From NCBI GenBank assembly GCA_907164885.2, contig OU015495.1:215064224-215128223 (forward strand): a stretch of DNA of 64,000 nt. The letters run 5' to 3'. Source of the DNA: Dolomedes plantarius. Taxonomy: Eukaryota > Arthropoda > Arachnida > Araneae > Dolomedidae. Position 1 is the first letter of the stretch; each line of letters opens with the position of its first letter. Of this stretch, positions 22,646-34,400 are shown in pieces. A model generated the notes under the pieces. That model did not search any database and was not told where the DNA came from. It saw only the letters and a program-made list of their open reading frames with translations. A program made the position numbers and the translations under genes.

Positions 22646-25599
22646 TGTTGAGTTATGACCCACACTTTTCTTCGATACAATGCCTGCTGTATGTTCCCAG
22701 GACTTAAGCACTTACGATCGCGCTACTCTTGCAGAGTTTTCCCATGTTATTTTTGCATCGCTATAACAGATTAGAACCGAATCGTTACCGATTCGGTTTG
22801 AATGAAATTCGGTTTACCGATTGATTCGAATTGTTACCGATTTCGAACTTTAAAATTCGTATGTTTCATAGAGTGAAAATTTATTACACACGTTAGATAA
22901 AAGTTGTGTGAATGAGCTTCGGAATAAAAATTTGGTAAGGTAAGAAGAATAACCTACGAGCAGGGTGGTTAAAAGAAACAGTCTTTTAATCAAATCAGGG
23001 AAACTAGTTTTATTTCAATAAATATGATAAGAAGTCATTTCACGCAGGTGAACTGCAGTTAGATATCAATGAGGAAACACGGCATAAATTTTAAACTCAA
23101 ACATCGATTATCCCTTCTCAAACTTTTTTAAAGTACCTAAAACTCGTAAAATGCCCATTTGCATAGAAATTATAATCGGGTAATTTCGAAAGGAACTTAA
23201 AGACAAACAATTCAACTTCAATCATAAAATAAACATGCATTTTAGTTACGCTTACTTTTAAATATCCCATTCTTAAGCAAAGCCGCATAACGAAAACAAA
23301 CAGTTCTTGTGCAGACTTTAAAAAACAGTCTCCAAAACAAGTTTCATAACCGTTACATCAATTATTTTCGTTATCTTAGAGTAAGTTTGGAAGGTAAATT
23401 TCGTTGTCAGTATAGCATGAACACCTCAAAGACAAAACAGCAACGCAGCAGGAATGTGTTTTTCGGTACATATTTCAAATTAGAATAACTTATGTTTACT
23501 TTAACGTTAGGATATATATATATGTTTTATACTGACAGACAAAATTTGTTTTACTTTAAATTCGGAGAAAATTGGCTGTTTTAGGCACACCAGCAATTAC
23601 ATACCGTAATTGAGCAATAATAAAAGCTTGTTGAGGATTTGATATAAAGAGCAGGGAATTAATTCAATAAAAATGGTATTTTCTTTCTTTTACGGAAAAC
23701 TATGAAAAAAAATAATATCTTAAAGATAAGATACACGATCCATACAGGTAGGTATCTATAACAGAAAATATTTGCATTTGACTAGACTACATGGAAAGAT
23801 GAAATCCTTGCCATACTTTCATTACGGACATTGCTTAATGGGTCATACATGTAAATAAAAAGATAAAAATGCTACAGTTATCGCATCACTAACATGGAAC
23901 TTAAGAAGAACGATAAATTCGTTAATGACATTGTCTTAAAATCCACAACAGAATGTAAAAATGGCATCTAATAGTCGACTAACAGATCCTTCTTCAAACC
24001 GCAGTGTACTGCATGCGATTGTCTCTTCGAGTAAACCACAAATGCGAAGATTATTAAAATCTTTAATGTAAGTAGAAGATACGAAAATTTCCAGAACTGC
24101 ATGTGCATCAATCAGCAGACGAGGAGTCATAAAAGACGAAAGTCTGGTGAGATGAGACGAAATCTGCGGTCCGAATTCCGCATCTGCGTAATAAGGCGGT
24201 CACACACATCTGCCCTGCACAGTATTCAGGGGAAAAACGAGTGATTTATGGACAGCGCTCTGCAGAGCCTCTCTGCAGCGATCCTGCCCTCAGTCGGTTT
24301 TAGCACAGATCCTCAAAGAGATTCGAGGGACCTTGGGGGGAGGACCGTAACTAATCGACCCGCAAATGTGTCAACAAGTGTCGGGGGGCTGCGTACTGTA
24401 GAATTGTATAGAATCTCCTGCCAGAAAATTATGACGTAAAATATAATTTGGCATTGTGGTATAATTCAGTAGAATTTTTGAGGCAGATTAATACACTGCG
24501 ATTTCTGATCCTGTTTACGCAGCAGTTTTAGGGAAACAGGAAATCGAACAATTTCGATATACTATCGACAATTGTTAATACGGATAACTATAACTGGATG
24601 AAAGTGCAAAGCGAAACGCATCACCGCGAATGATTAAAATATAAAAGAATGAATAAAATATTACGCTATCTTAAACACACATCCCCATCAATCGATGTGT
24701 AACAAATGAAAAGGCTTATAAAAAGTGATTCTTGACACACATCACACGAATATTTTTTTTAAATCACTTATAAAGAGAATAGAAATTTGCTTCAAGAGTA
24801 CATATAGTCTTATCAAGAATTTTTTTAGCAGTTTTCCTTCAGCTGAAATCCATATATGCCTTGGGGCTGCTTATGAAAGAATAAAACAAGAAACAGTTGT
24901 GGTAATCCATTCGAATCCTAGCATTTAGAGTAATTTTTGTGGGATGCTACTAATCGGATAACGCATATCCTGTTACTGCATAGCTATGTGTTGTCGTGCA
25001 GTTTTGACATAGATTCCAAATAACTCGGAACACCCCGACAGTAAGGAGCTTAACTACAGACAAAATAGTTAGTTTATTAAATAAAAATAAAGTCAAATAA
25101 ATAACTATACTTTACAATCACTCAGCCCCCATCATAACTGCATTAAAAGGGCACATACTCGGCACACATCATTAAACATAAAATTTCTATATGAAGACAT
25201 GAATTGACGAATTATTAAGTTAGATTTCAAATCGAGAGAACATCCGGGGCAAATAAAAATGAAATATCGTGTTGAAATAGTCCAGTATCGAAATTACTTT
25301 AACAAGTTCCAATGAAACTGTTAAAAGAAATCAACAAATATTAAATATAAAGAAATCGACAAATGAAGTGGATGTTAGAACAGTGTTAGAATGCATTTGT
25401 GGAGGACGCCGCATTTATCGCTATGAATGATAAGATGGCTAATTATCCAAGAAGAATACTTTTAACTGATACCTTAGGTCTTACGTTTTTATGAACCCCC
25501 AAAACGGCTGCTGAAAAAGCATCTAGATAGTAACACATAAGCGCAAGCAAATAAAAATACTTAAAGGCGGAACCGATCAATAGAGGGTTTGGTTTGGAG
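22646..25599. other. No gene or element recognised
   Basis: 22770-22860 contains a short local repeat of 'accgattcggtt'-type text in both orientations. 24230-24420 is GC-richer, with a 63-codon unrecognised frame. The remainder is AT-rich and featureless to inspection. Confidence 0.45.
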
Positions 25600-25742
25600 C
25601 GCTACGGTCAATTTTTGCTACCTGAGGGCTCATTAGACTGGGGCCTACCGCTTAAAGCCGATTCCGAACGGCTACAAACGTCCATGCCGACAGTGGGATT
25701 CGAACCCACAGACTTTGGTACCGAATGCCGTCCGGCGTCGAT
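25600..25742 (-). repeat. tRNA-derived SINE (family A)
   Basis: The minus strand contains a canonical B box GGGTTCGAATCCC (plus-strand positions 25695-25707) after 'taccaaagtctgt'. A body with 'agccgttcggaatcggcttt' and 'taatgagccctc' follows. The body is shared with the copy at 35812 and, more distantly, with copies at 27128, 39432, 40335 and 47864. Confidence 0.75.
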
Positions 25743-26078
25743 CTATAGAAATAAAGCAAAAAACGGATAGATCTAAAATGGCACAGTCTGTTTACCAGTA
25801 GTGCAACACCATCGAAATACAAACGGATAAAAAGTAAATGGATAAGTCTAAAATAGCTCAGTGTGCTTACAGTGTGTGCCACAACATAAAAATACAAGAG
25901 GAATTGTTAAATCCCAGAGATATACGAACTACAATTAGTGTATCTTACAGATCGAACTGCACTGAACCGCGAACTATTACTATCGGTCAGCGGATTATCT
26001 AATTTACAGATTATCCCTCCGTGCGCCTCGGATCAAAAAAACATAATTTGCTGGAGAGGATGTCAGCAGGGTTCTCGC
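25743..26078. other. No gene or element recognised
   Basis: Follows the SINE. Contains two similar phrases 'gtctaaaatagctcagtgtg' and 'tctaaaatggcacagtctg' at 25768 and 25845, a possible small duplication of about 78 bases offset. Confidence 0.45.
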
Positions 26079-26087
26079 ACCTAAAGA

Positions 26088-26122
26088 GCATGTTTATAGA
26101 CCTTTTCAGGTTTATAAACATG
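26088..26122. repeat. 14-bp hairpin with 6-base loop
   Basis: CATGTTTATAGACC (26089-26102) pairs with GGTTTATAAACATG (26109-26122), with one G-T wobble and loop TTTTCA. Weaker pairing ('taaaga' with 'tcttt') continues outward. Confidence 0.8.
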
Positions 26123-27127
26123 TTATCTTTGCAGGGACTCTTTTTGGTTTGTTTTCATATTTTACCACAAACACGGTCCATTAATTAGCTTTGAAAATTT
26201 TGAGCTCAGTAGACGCCAACAAAAAACTTGTACCTATTCATATTTTTCAAGATCTTTTTATTTCTTCGCTTGGCCGACTTCTAGAGAACACATTTGATTC
26301 TAGTTGCAGACTTAAAATAATCTGTATTAAAGAAAGTATAGTTTCCTGAGCAGCTGGAAAATTCCAGGCAGAGCTTTTTAAAGAAGTTTTTCGGCAAATT
26401 TATTAAAAATGCATAATATTCGACTAGCAATCCCACACCCTTCGTCAGTCACGAATCTGTATTGTCAACACATCACACAACTTTCAACGACAGCTTTTTT
26501 TTTCTTTCACTATCATATTACGTACACAAACAAAGAGACAAAGAGTAAGAAATATGACCGTATATATATTAGATATACGACGCAGTCTCGAATTTGAGAA
26601 TATAAACTCAGGTTCACTGGCCTTCTACCCAGATTTTTCTTCCGTTTAAGACAACCGACATTTTTCACTGTAAAAAGTTAGACCTTTAAAAGAAATTATT
26701 CAATTTTTTTTTTTTTTTTTTTTTTCACATACTTAGCTAAAGGTTCTAAGCATAAAAAGTTTTCATTATATAGTGAAGCAATGACGATTACCTACAAAGT
26801 TCATGCAGATAGATTTAAATACAATCTTACTAATCTGTTACACGGAAACAATGTGAAAAATAACTTTGACGCGGTTCATTTTACACTTATTAAGGTAAGC
26901 AGAAGTCGACTACAAATTTAAATGTTCCGTGGAAGAGGCAGAAGGCACAGCGTCCGTAACAGATCTTTAGAAGATGGGACCCACAAATTCCTGTATTGTA
27001 TTCTGAATAAAAACGGCTCTATTTTAGTGGCTGTCGGACACATTGAACCAGCCGACTAACTTTGACTCCTCGTCCATGCCTATTTATTATAGGAGTAAGA
27101 GTGATAGGATGATGAGTTGGTTACATT
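26123..27127. other. No gene or element recognised
   Basis: AT-rich, with a poly-T run of about 20 at 26706-26725. Confidence 0.5.
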
Positions 27128-27193
27128 CCTGCAGTTTAAAACCGATTCTGAGCGGGGACTCGAACCAACACACTCTGGTACGAATTGCGAGCT
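27128..27193 (-). repeat. SINE family A fragment
   Basis: Minus strand: 'tgttggttcgagtccccgct' (B box) followed by 'cagaatcggttttaaactgc', as in the other family A copies. It is missing most of the body and part of the head. Confidence 0.6.
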
Positions 27194-27539
27194 ATTTATA
27201 AAAAGAAAAGTAAATGTGAAAAATAACTGCGATTTTCAGGTGTTGCTCAAATACTATTTTTATTTTTCAACTTTAAAAGGAATCTCGGATATGACCTAGG
27301 TCTATTTAAATTTTATTGCAAGACAAATGTTTCATGAATGCTTCGGCAATGTAAAACTTTCCTTTCTCAGAACAAGCTAAATCTTCTTTTGAATAGTTCT
27401 TTCGGATGTAACGATTTGCATGGATGAGAAGATGAAAAAACGTTAAAATTTTAAATTTAAAAAAAGTATTACGCTTCCAAAGGGTTTAATTTTTGAACTC
27501 GCCGCAATAGAAATGGACACTAGTCTGTAAATCGAATGT
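27194..27539. other. No gene or element recognised
   Basis: AT-rich, without supportable features. Confidence 0.5.
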
Positions 27540-27960
27540 TGTTTTCCGTCACAAAAGTTAACGAAAGAAAACTTCGTTCATTTTCAGAACTCACACAGAA
27601 ATGTTCGACAGACTGCACTTCTGGCGTACATCAAAATCGGTGACTTACGACAACACAGGAAAGAGAATGATCTCCACACTAAATAACGGGCGCTATCAAC
27701 GGATTTTGATGGATTACTGATGTCTTCTGAAAACAAAGCTCACTTTTATGTTTCATCTCGGGGACATTTTATGTAAAGCCGCCATAAATCAAACCAGCCT
27801 ATTACACTTTAAGTCTGACAAGATACCGGAATATGAACGATAACGGAGGTGAGAGGCTGAGACAGACAATTGTCTCGATCAAAAGCGAGCAGTAACACTT
27901 TTGAAGGTCTTGTGAAACTTAGGTGTGTTTAACTGGCGAAGTAAAGCAATAGAAAATCAG
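27540..27960. other. Balanced-composition stretch, candidate conserved non-coding DNA
   Basis: About 420 bases with little simple sequence. It includes 'gtaaagccgccataaatcaa', which looks like a homeodomain-type site, although short matches are common by chance. No open frame runs through it. Confidence 0.25.
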
Positions 27961-28289
27961 GAACCATTATTGCGTATCATGCTTCGTTCTCTTCAATACA
28001 AGGCTCGTTGCTAAAACAGGAACAACACAGACGTAAATGCATGCATCGTTACAGTTAAACGAACAGCTGATAGAGAAACGTAAACAATTTTGACCCAAAA
28101 CCTGAGGTTATCTGGTCATTAACCACTCTCTTACAACAATTTTGGTCAAACATATATTTTGTCAGAGCAACTCTGCATTATTTAATATTATATCAGGATC
28201 TTTATCCTTTGTACATGTGCGTAACACCAGGCCACAACTTCAGTTGATACTAATCACTAGAATTTTAAATTATATATTATATATATATA
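27961..28289. other. No gene or element recognised
   Basis: A 96-codon plus-strand frame (28142-28432) runs from here into the MITE at 28290. Half of it is MITE sequence and it is not a gene. Confidence 0.5.
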
Positions 28290-28447
28290 TAGTGGAATCT
28301 CGATCGATCGTTTTTCCGTATGTGTCGTTCATTTTATCCAGTCCCAACAATCCTATTGCTTTGTTATGTTTCCGCATCTATCGCTTTCCCGCATTTATCG
28401 TTCATTTCAATCGGTCCCTTGAAAAACGATAGATCGAGATTCCACTG
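28290..28447. mobile_element. 158-bp Tc1/pogo-like MITE in an AT tract
   Basis: The left end AGTGGAATCTCGATCGATCG and the right end, read on the minus strand, CAGTGGAATCTCGATCTATC form inverted repeats of about 27 bp. 'tttccgcatctatcg' and 'ttcccgcatttatcg' are repeated inside. It is inserted in TA repeats, so the exact TA duplication cannot be placed. Related pieces lie at 5813 and 18208. Confidence 0.75.
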
Positions 28448-28563
28448 TGTGTATATATATATATAATGTATTCTTTTCTCCCCATTAATTGTTCGAAATG
28501 AAGAATTCTGACTAAGCAACAAAATTGTACGACACGATTCTGGTTAAGGTGGTGTATCACATG

Positions 28564-28678
28564 CAGTGGCGCACCCAGGATTTAATCTTGGAAGGGGCCG
28601 AGTTGAACGGATAAAAATATTCATAATGCAATTTCTATTTTATTTATTTATTTATTTATTTTTATTTTATTTTATTTA

Positions 28679-28709
<31 letters not shown>

Positions 28710-28762
28710 TTTATTTTATTTATTTATTTATTTTTTTTTGGGGGGGGGGGGGTGCGCCACTG
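28564..28762. mobile_element. 199-bp hAT-like MITE with internal TTTA repeats
   Basis: Starts CAGTGGCGCACCCAGG and ends GGGGTGCGCCACTG, a 13-bp terminal repeat. Flanks ATCACATG (28556-28563) and ATCACATC (28763-28770) match at 7 of 8 bases, the hAT duplication length. The middle is mostly (TTTA)n and related repeats, followed by a T9-G13 run. Confidence 0.88.
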
Positions 28763-28770
28763 ATCACATC

Positions 28771-29091
28771 ACATCAGATTTTTCAATCCCCGTGTTCAGT
28801 TATGAGGTATATTCCACTTGGCATTATTCTAATCAGAGATTAGCAAATGTATATTTCTGAATTATGTTTTTTTACATATGACGGTAGACGATAAAATAAA
28901 AAAAAATCTGATATATTTAAAAATTTTAAATTTTCCTCTAATAATTTTTTTTACGATTGATGTCCATTGCTAAAAAATTATTATTTTTTAAATTAAAGTA
29001 AAATAATTAAAAAAACACGCTTATTGTATTTAAAGATTATGAAATGCTGAAACAAGACTACAAAAATGTGTGCGCATATAGTGATATCATA
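28771..29091. other. No gene or element recognised
   Basis: AT-rich, without supportable features. Confidence 0.5.
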
Positions 29092-29315
29092 TAGTGGTTA
29101 CCGTCGCGAACTTCCACACGGTGGGCTCGGGTTCAAATTTTCCACGAGGGGGCACGGACGTTCCAGCACTGTCCCCTCGTGGGGAATAGCGCCAGTTCGT
29201 CTACAAGGTGCTCTCATAATAAAGTAGAAAAAAATGGTGGTGAGGATGGGTGAATGTCCTCGGGAAAAAAAATTGTGCGGTCGGGGGACCCCCGTCAGGA
29301 ACAAAGTTCCTTACG
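29092..29315 (+). repeat. tRNA-derived SINE (family B)
   Basis: The tRNA-like head 'agtggttaccgtcgcgaac' (A-box region) and 'gctcgggttcaaattttcc' (B box) is followed by a GC-rich body up to 'gggacccccgtcaggaac'. Different from the other SINEs here. The anticodon domain does not fold well. Confidence 0.7.
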
Positions 29316-29361
29316 TTATTTTTTCAACTCTAAACGTGATTGAATATGTAGATTTCTATTG

Positions 29362-29375
29362 ATTATATATATATG

Positions 29376-29426
<51 letters not shown>

Positions 29427-29460
29427 ATATATATACACACATATATATTATAATATATAT
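29362..29460. repeat. (AT)n microsatellite with interruptions
   Basis: AT repeats interrupted by 'gtat', 'gcgc' and 'acacac', between two SINEs. Confidence 0.95.
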
Positions 29461-29489
29461 AGTGCGCTATTCCCAGAATGAGTGGGAAT

Positions 29490-29605
29490 AGAAACGGCCA
29501 GCGCTTGTGCGGGGATTTGAACCAGGGACTTCTCGCTCCGTAGTGCGATAGTCCGATACTCCGTAGTCCGATGCGATAACCATTCAGCCACAGAGTCCTC
29601 GAGAA
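29490..29605 (-). repeat. tRNA-derived SINE or tRNA pseudogene (family C)
   Basis: The minus strand reads 'gactctgtggctgaatggtt' (A-box region) and 'ccctggttcaaatccccgc' (B box). Between them the phrase 'cggactacggagtatcgg' is partly duplicated ('cgcactacggagcgag'), so the anticodon arm is abnormal and expanded. A body of unclear length continues towards 29465. Confidence 0.65.
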
Positions 29606-29665
29606 AAAGCTCTTATGAAGGGGGCATAACGCTTTTTCGTTACGTGACGATTCCTGCCAGTTCAC

Positions 29666-31643
29666 TCTACTGTAAGCCGCGTAAAAGAACTTCGTTCCAA
29701 AAAAACCCTCTCGCGTTGAAGATAACGGGGCAGCCTAACATAGGGAATGAAGACCTGCAAGGTCAACTGCCATTTTGCCCATATTAGTGTTATTTAACCT
29801 TAATGCGTATTGTAACAGATCATGATGCACAGCAATGAGAAACCCATACTTATAATTTTTCACGATTTTTTCCACCATTGACCATCGGGATAAGATACTG
29901 GTTGTCTTCACTTAGAAGAGCGAAGACGGGAATGGTCACTATTGTGCTATGTCGGTATCTCTAACCATTTCCTCGAAATGACTAGAGTTACAGATGTACA
30001 TCTACTGATGCAATACCTCGGAGTATAACCTGCAAACGCTGAATTTGTGACAAGCATTAACAGAACAATTGAGAAGTTACTACTATACTGTTGATGGTAA
30101 ACTGAAATCAGATGTGTTTACCCTTAGTTACCGCATATTATCGGAAATGAATGCCAGATGTGTGCATGGTCTGAATTCCACCGTCCGTCGCACTTAAACA
30201 GGGAAACACTCTAGCAGAACTGTGACTATAGCAGAAGCTTAGCACATTTTTTTTTTCTCAGTTGAACATTTTAAAGAGTTATATACGAACAACAACAAAT
30301 TAAGAGCAACTGAGAGATCTAGGAATAATTTCTATAGAAAAGACGGTATGTAAAACAATAAATTACAGAGATGCAATCGAGTAATTTGCTGCTATAAACT
30401 CGGAGAATGATTTAATAATTATTTTATCACATAACAAATTAGGATCAAATTTATTTACTTTTTCTGCATTTTTTTGTAAGTTCTGTAACTTTTGAAAATT
30501 TTATGTTTCTTTATAATAAATACAACTTTTCTTTCTATTTAATACATATTTCTCTCAAAATGTCCGTTATTCTATAAAGCAGACTATTTTTAATAGTGAT
30601 CCATTCATAACTTCAGGGTCTCTCAGAAAATTCGAACAGCTGCCGTTTTTAAAACTTGCCTCGGGCGCTACAATGAACCGGCCCGGTCCTGCACTTAAAA
30701 AACAAAAAAATCACGTTTCTTGTCAACTTTAAGTATAAAGTACTACATTAATGCCATTGTGTCAGAAAAAGTCTTCAAATTTCTAGAGCGAATATTATTT
30801 AGAACTTTATTTTTAGTTTGCATATAAATACTCGAACAATCAAAGTCTGATAGCATATTCACGAGCCCTTGTGATACACATATTACAATTAGATATCCTT
30901 CGATACATTCATTTCCATAATAGATGTTTTTAAAAAATGAAATTAATATTATTAATGGAGAAAGTTATTTTCTCTTATGAAAACATTCGATAATCATCTA
31001 CCGGTAAATAAACGTATAGAGATATAGTATGAAGTCTGTACTTGTCCATCAAGATAGATTACGATTCGAAATCCTTATCAGCCGTTTCATTAACAAACAA
31101 AAAATAGCCAACTAGCTGTTACTGTGTCTGGAAATACTATTAATAGAATAATTATCGCACTTGGAGATCGCGGAATGGAGGGGGGGGGGGGGAAAGTCTC
31201 AATAAAAACCTGATGTTTATCGGCAACAAAACTGTATTTCTAATACAAGGTTCTCCGAGATTATCTTTCTTTTAATTATAACACGAACTATCATTTTGTA
31301 CCACTGGTAGCGCATGTTTTGCAGCAGTCTGTCTGTGTCCGACTGGAGTTAATATTTTTCCTGAATTTGAAAATTTAAATAATATTTTCAACAAATATCT
31401 GACGTTCCCTCGACTGCTTATATTCACGGATGCAAAACTGACCCTTTCTGCTCAGACTAGAATGTGAATGTCAACGAAACTGCATTAGGAAAAAAAAAAA
31501 ATTCCTAGACTCGAGGAATACATGAAAAGGAAATTTTAATGAAATCGTACTACGTCAAAGTTTCAATTTATGCAAAAGATGAGGAAGTGAGCATAACTGA
31601 AATGGCAAGGTAAAGGCGAGCCGGAGCAAGTTCTGAGGTTTAT
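29666..31643. other. No gene or element recognised
   Basis: AT-rich. A G12 run lies at about 31181-31192. 'gcctcgggcgctacaatgaaccggcccgg' -type GC text at 30659-30690 resembles hAT subterminal sequence but has no partner end. Confidence 0.45.
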
Positions 31644-31802
31644 AAGAGGGGTGGTCCTACCTTTTGGCTTGCCCGGGCCGCACCGAGTACGGAGGAATAG
31701 CCTCGGGCTGCATTTAAAACATATAATAGTTAATTATTTAAATAACAAAGCTTCCTTTATTTTTATCATATCATAAAAAAAGAGAGAAACATAAACTTAA
31801 AA

Positions 31803-31961
31803 CTAGTGGGATATTTGACCTTGTCTTTGTGAAACTAATGCAGTCTTCGTGAATCCTAAAGGTTTCTCATTAGAAATTTTAAATCTAGTTTTACTCTTCG
31901 GGTAGATCTTCATCTTTGAAAGCAGTTGTTCACAAATATAGCTAATGCCAAAAAGCGATGA
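31803..31961 (-). pseudogene. hAT transposase C-terminal fragment
   Basis: About 53 codons on the minus strand, running from the duplication flanking the nested hAT to a stop at 31803-31805. FGISYICEQLLSKMK followed by KSKTRFKISNE matches the conserved C-terminal hAT dimerisation segment, usually of the form F.STY.CEQ.FS.MK...KSK.R..LTDE. The final ALVSQRQGQISH resembles the end of ZBED/GTF2IRD2-like hAT transposases. The stretch between these two parts is shorter than usual, so some residues seem lost. The DNA-binding and RNase H-like catalytic parts are absent, so it cannot act as a transposase. Family assignment is from remembered motifs, not from a search. Confidence 0.7.
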
Positions 31962-31969
31962 CGTGAATA

Positions 31970-32562
31970 CAGGGCCGCCCAGAGACTTTACGGGGCCTGG
32001 GGCAAACTTCTGTTGGGGGCCCCAAGAAAAATGAAAAAGGGAAAGAGAGACGAAAACACACATTCAAATTCAGTTACTCATACTTAAAATTTTATTACAC
32101 GAATCATTAACATAATTATTATATTTCATTGCACTGCTCTCTCGTTATATTCTCCAATAAATATGACATCTTCATCCACAAAGCTTTTTTGCTGTCTATT
32201 TATCTATTTTAGCAGTTAGTACTGTCTTCAATTTATTAGAGAGAATTCAATTTTATAGCAGTTAGGACTAAACAGTTATATTTTTCATTAAAACTAAATC
32301 GCGCATTTTTCAAAAGACTATTTTGGAGTAAACAAAATCTAATCAATCGAATAATTTTTTTTATATTTTTGGGGGGGCCCCTTTTTTCAGGAGATTATTT
32401 TGAAGTACGGTACAAGTTTCAGAATTTTCTTTTGGATGAAATCTAATAAATTATTTTTCTAAATTTTTTTTTTTTTGGGGGGGGGGGGGGCGGGGGGCCT
32501 TCCGGCAGTTAGGGTCCTGGGGCAAAGTGCCCCAGTTGCCCCCCCCTCTCTGGGCGGCCCTG
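31970..32562. mobile_element. 593-bp hAT-like element with perfect 8-bp duplication
   Basis: Starts CAGGGCCGCCCAGAGA and ends TCTCTGGGCGGCCCTG, a perfect 16-bp inverted repeat. CGTGAATA flanks both sides (31962-31969 and 32563-32570). The interior is AT-rich with GC-rich subterminal parts ('ggggcctggggcaaa' left, 'ggtcctggggcaaag' right) and a T12-G14 run at 32465-32490. No transposase is visible. It split the transposase gene of the surrounding hAT remnant. Confidence 0.93.
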
Positions 32563-32663
32563 CGTGAATAGGGTGTGATAGAGAAGAGAGGAATATTTTC
32601 TGTGGGAAGATCGATCTCTAAAGTTTACGATCTTGTGGAGCTGCCGAGGGTTGGACACGTCTG

Positions 32664-34400
32664 GTGTAGTAACGCCATCAGTGGGAATGTACTGTTAAAG
32701 ACACGTTCTTTCACGTGATAGGCTCTAAACATGGCATCCAGGGATAGCTACACGTTATTGCAGAGAAAAACAGACAATAAATGCCAAATACACACTTCGC
32801 CGTTTACAAATACCCGTTTTCGCCGAGCAAATGCGATCACACAAACATTTTTTCTGTTCTGAAAATGTTGAATCAAAATGCATCATTTGCAAGAAAAGAT
32901 TTTCCTCAAAAAATGTCACGGTTGCTAAAACAGTAAATCAAACTCTGTAAGTTTTGGTCCGTACTTGCCCCGATTCACCTTACTGAACATTTGTATTCTT
33001 TTTAATGAAGAAATTCTTTTAATTTCAGTATTAAGGCATGCACCATGATTCTTATTTGTAGTCACAATGAGTGCAAGATTTAATGAATAAAAAAATTACA
33101 ATTTCCCTAAAAATAAATCAGAATTGGAGTTTATTGATTTCCTTACATAAAAAAAAAAAATAAGTAATTAACTTTTCATGGGTATACATGCAAATTGTCA
33201 TACATTTTGTAATTCTAAAGCTAATGTAAACTGATTCTAACAGAGACAATGATAAATTATGAACGAAGGCGGCAGATCTGAAATTTCCGTCTTACGCCTA
33301 TCTACAGAAGGAATTCTTTGGATCAGTTCTGAAGTCAAATAATATTACTAATGCAGACGAAAAGCTGTTAGAATAAATAAAAAGAAGGGAGATAAGGGGG
33401 TTTCTTTAGAAGCCTATTAAAAGCCGTCACTTTCTTACAATCTGTATACCTAATCCTCTTCTTCACTTGCAAATTCCATGCAATCGATCATAGATACGCG
33501 AGTGATAGAAACTGCTGATAAGATTGCCAGAGGGCCCGATATGGTTGCTCTTAGCAATTACGTACCGATAGAATTTAAAACGAATGAATATGCTGCCATT
33601 TACTGTCAATCGTATCTTCACGAACATACTGGAAAGTAAAGTTCAGTGGTGACTCCGAGAGGCAGTTCGCGAGTTTGTCTATGGGAAGTTAACACGATGA
33701 GAGAGATTAGATAGAGATGGGGCAGGTATCGCATTCCCACATTCATGGCTGAATACGACTACATTTCAACGTTAGTACTGATAAACCGCACAGTGGTTTA
33801 CAAAAGAAACAGCTTGTGTAAAAAAAGTGAAATAAAATGCAATTCATTTCTGCTAGAGGTCTTACCTTAGCTGTCATAAAACTGTATTTACGAGTAGCAT
33901 GCACTAGGATTGAGCCACTACCTATTATTTGTTGGAGGGAGAAAAACTTCAGATAGTTCGACCTGCAGAACGGATAAAACTTAATAGAATGAACAAATAT
34001 GGCATTGGCTGATCTAAACTCAAAAATCAGGATATTTACGCTCTAACACCATAAATATAAATGTTTAGTTTGACTTCATAAACTTTTACACAAATTGCCT
34101 AGTTTATTTTAATTGGAATCATTAAATTTGTCCAGAAACTTTTTTAAGTATAATCAAACTATTTGCTGTGAATAAAAGAAAAAAAAATAGATGAATAATT
34201 TAGAAGTAAAACTGGAAAGTCATAAAAATAATACATTAAAATAACCGTTGGTAATAGATCCGCAAGTTTTGAGATTATTTTTTGGTTATTCCATAATTTT
34301 TGAAGGTCTCTAATCAAAATGCCCATGATTACTTGCCTTCTGTAAACTCCTACACAAAATTAGTCAGTTTTTAAACAAACTTGACACACTTACAGAGTTA
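32664..34400. other. No gene or element recognised
   Basis: Mostly AT-rich. 33250-33760 is more balanced but unannotated. Confidence 0.45.

Larger units (their letters stand above)
31644..32663 (-). mobile_element. hAT element remnant interrupted by a second hAT
   Basis: The left end 'agaggggtggtcctaccttt', followed by 'gcttgcccgggccgca', and the right end, on the minus strand 'cagacgtgtccaaccctcgg', form imperfect hAT-like inverted repeats. The minus strand encodes the tail of a hAT transposase next to the left end. Only about 90 bases of the other end survive, so most of the transposase gene is deleted. No matching 8-bp duplication was found. The 593-bp element at 31970-32562 interrupts it. 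Confidence 0.6.

Noticed and set aside
31636..32671. 8-bp duplication for the outer hAT element
   Set aside because: AGGTTTAT and GTGTAGTA do not match at any reasonable border.
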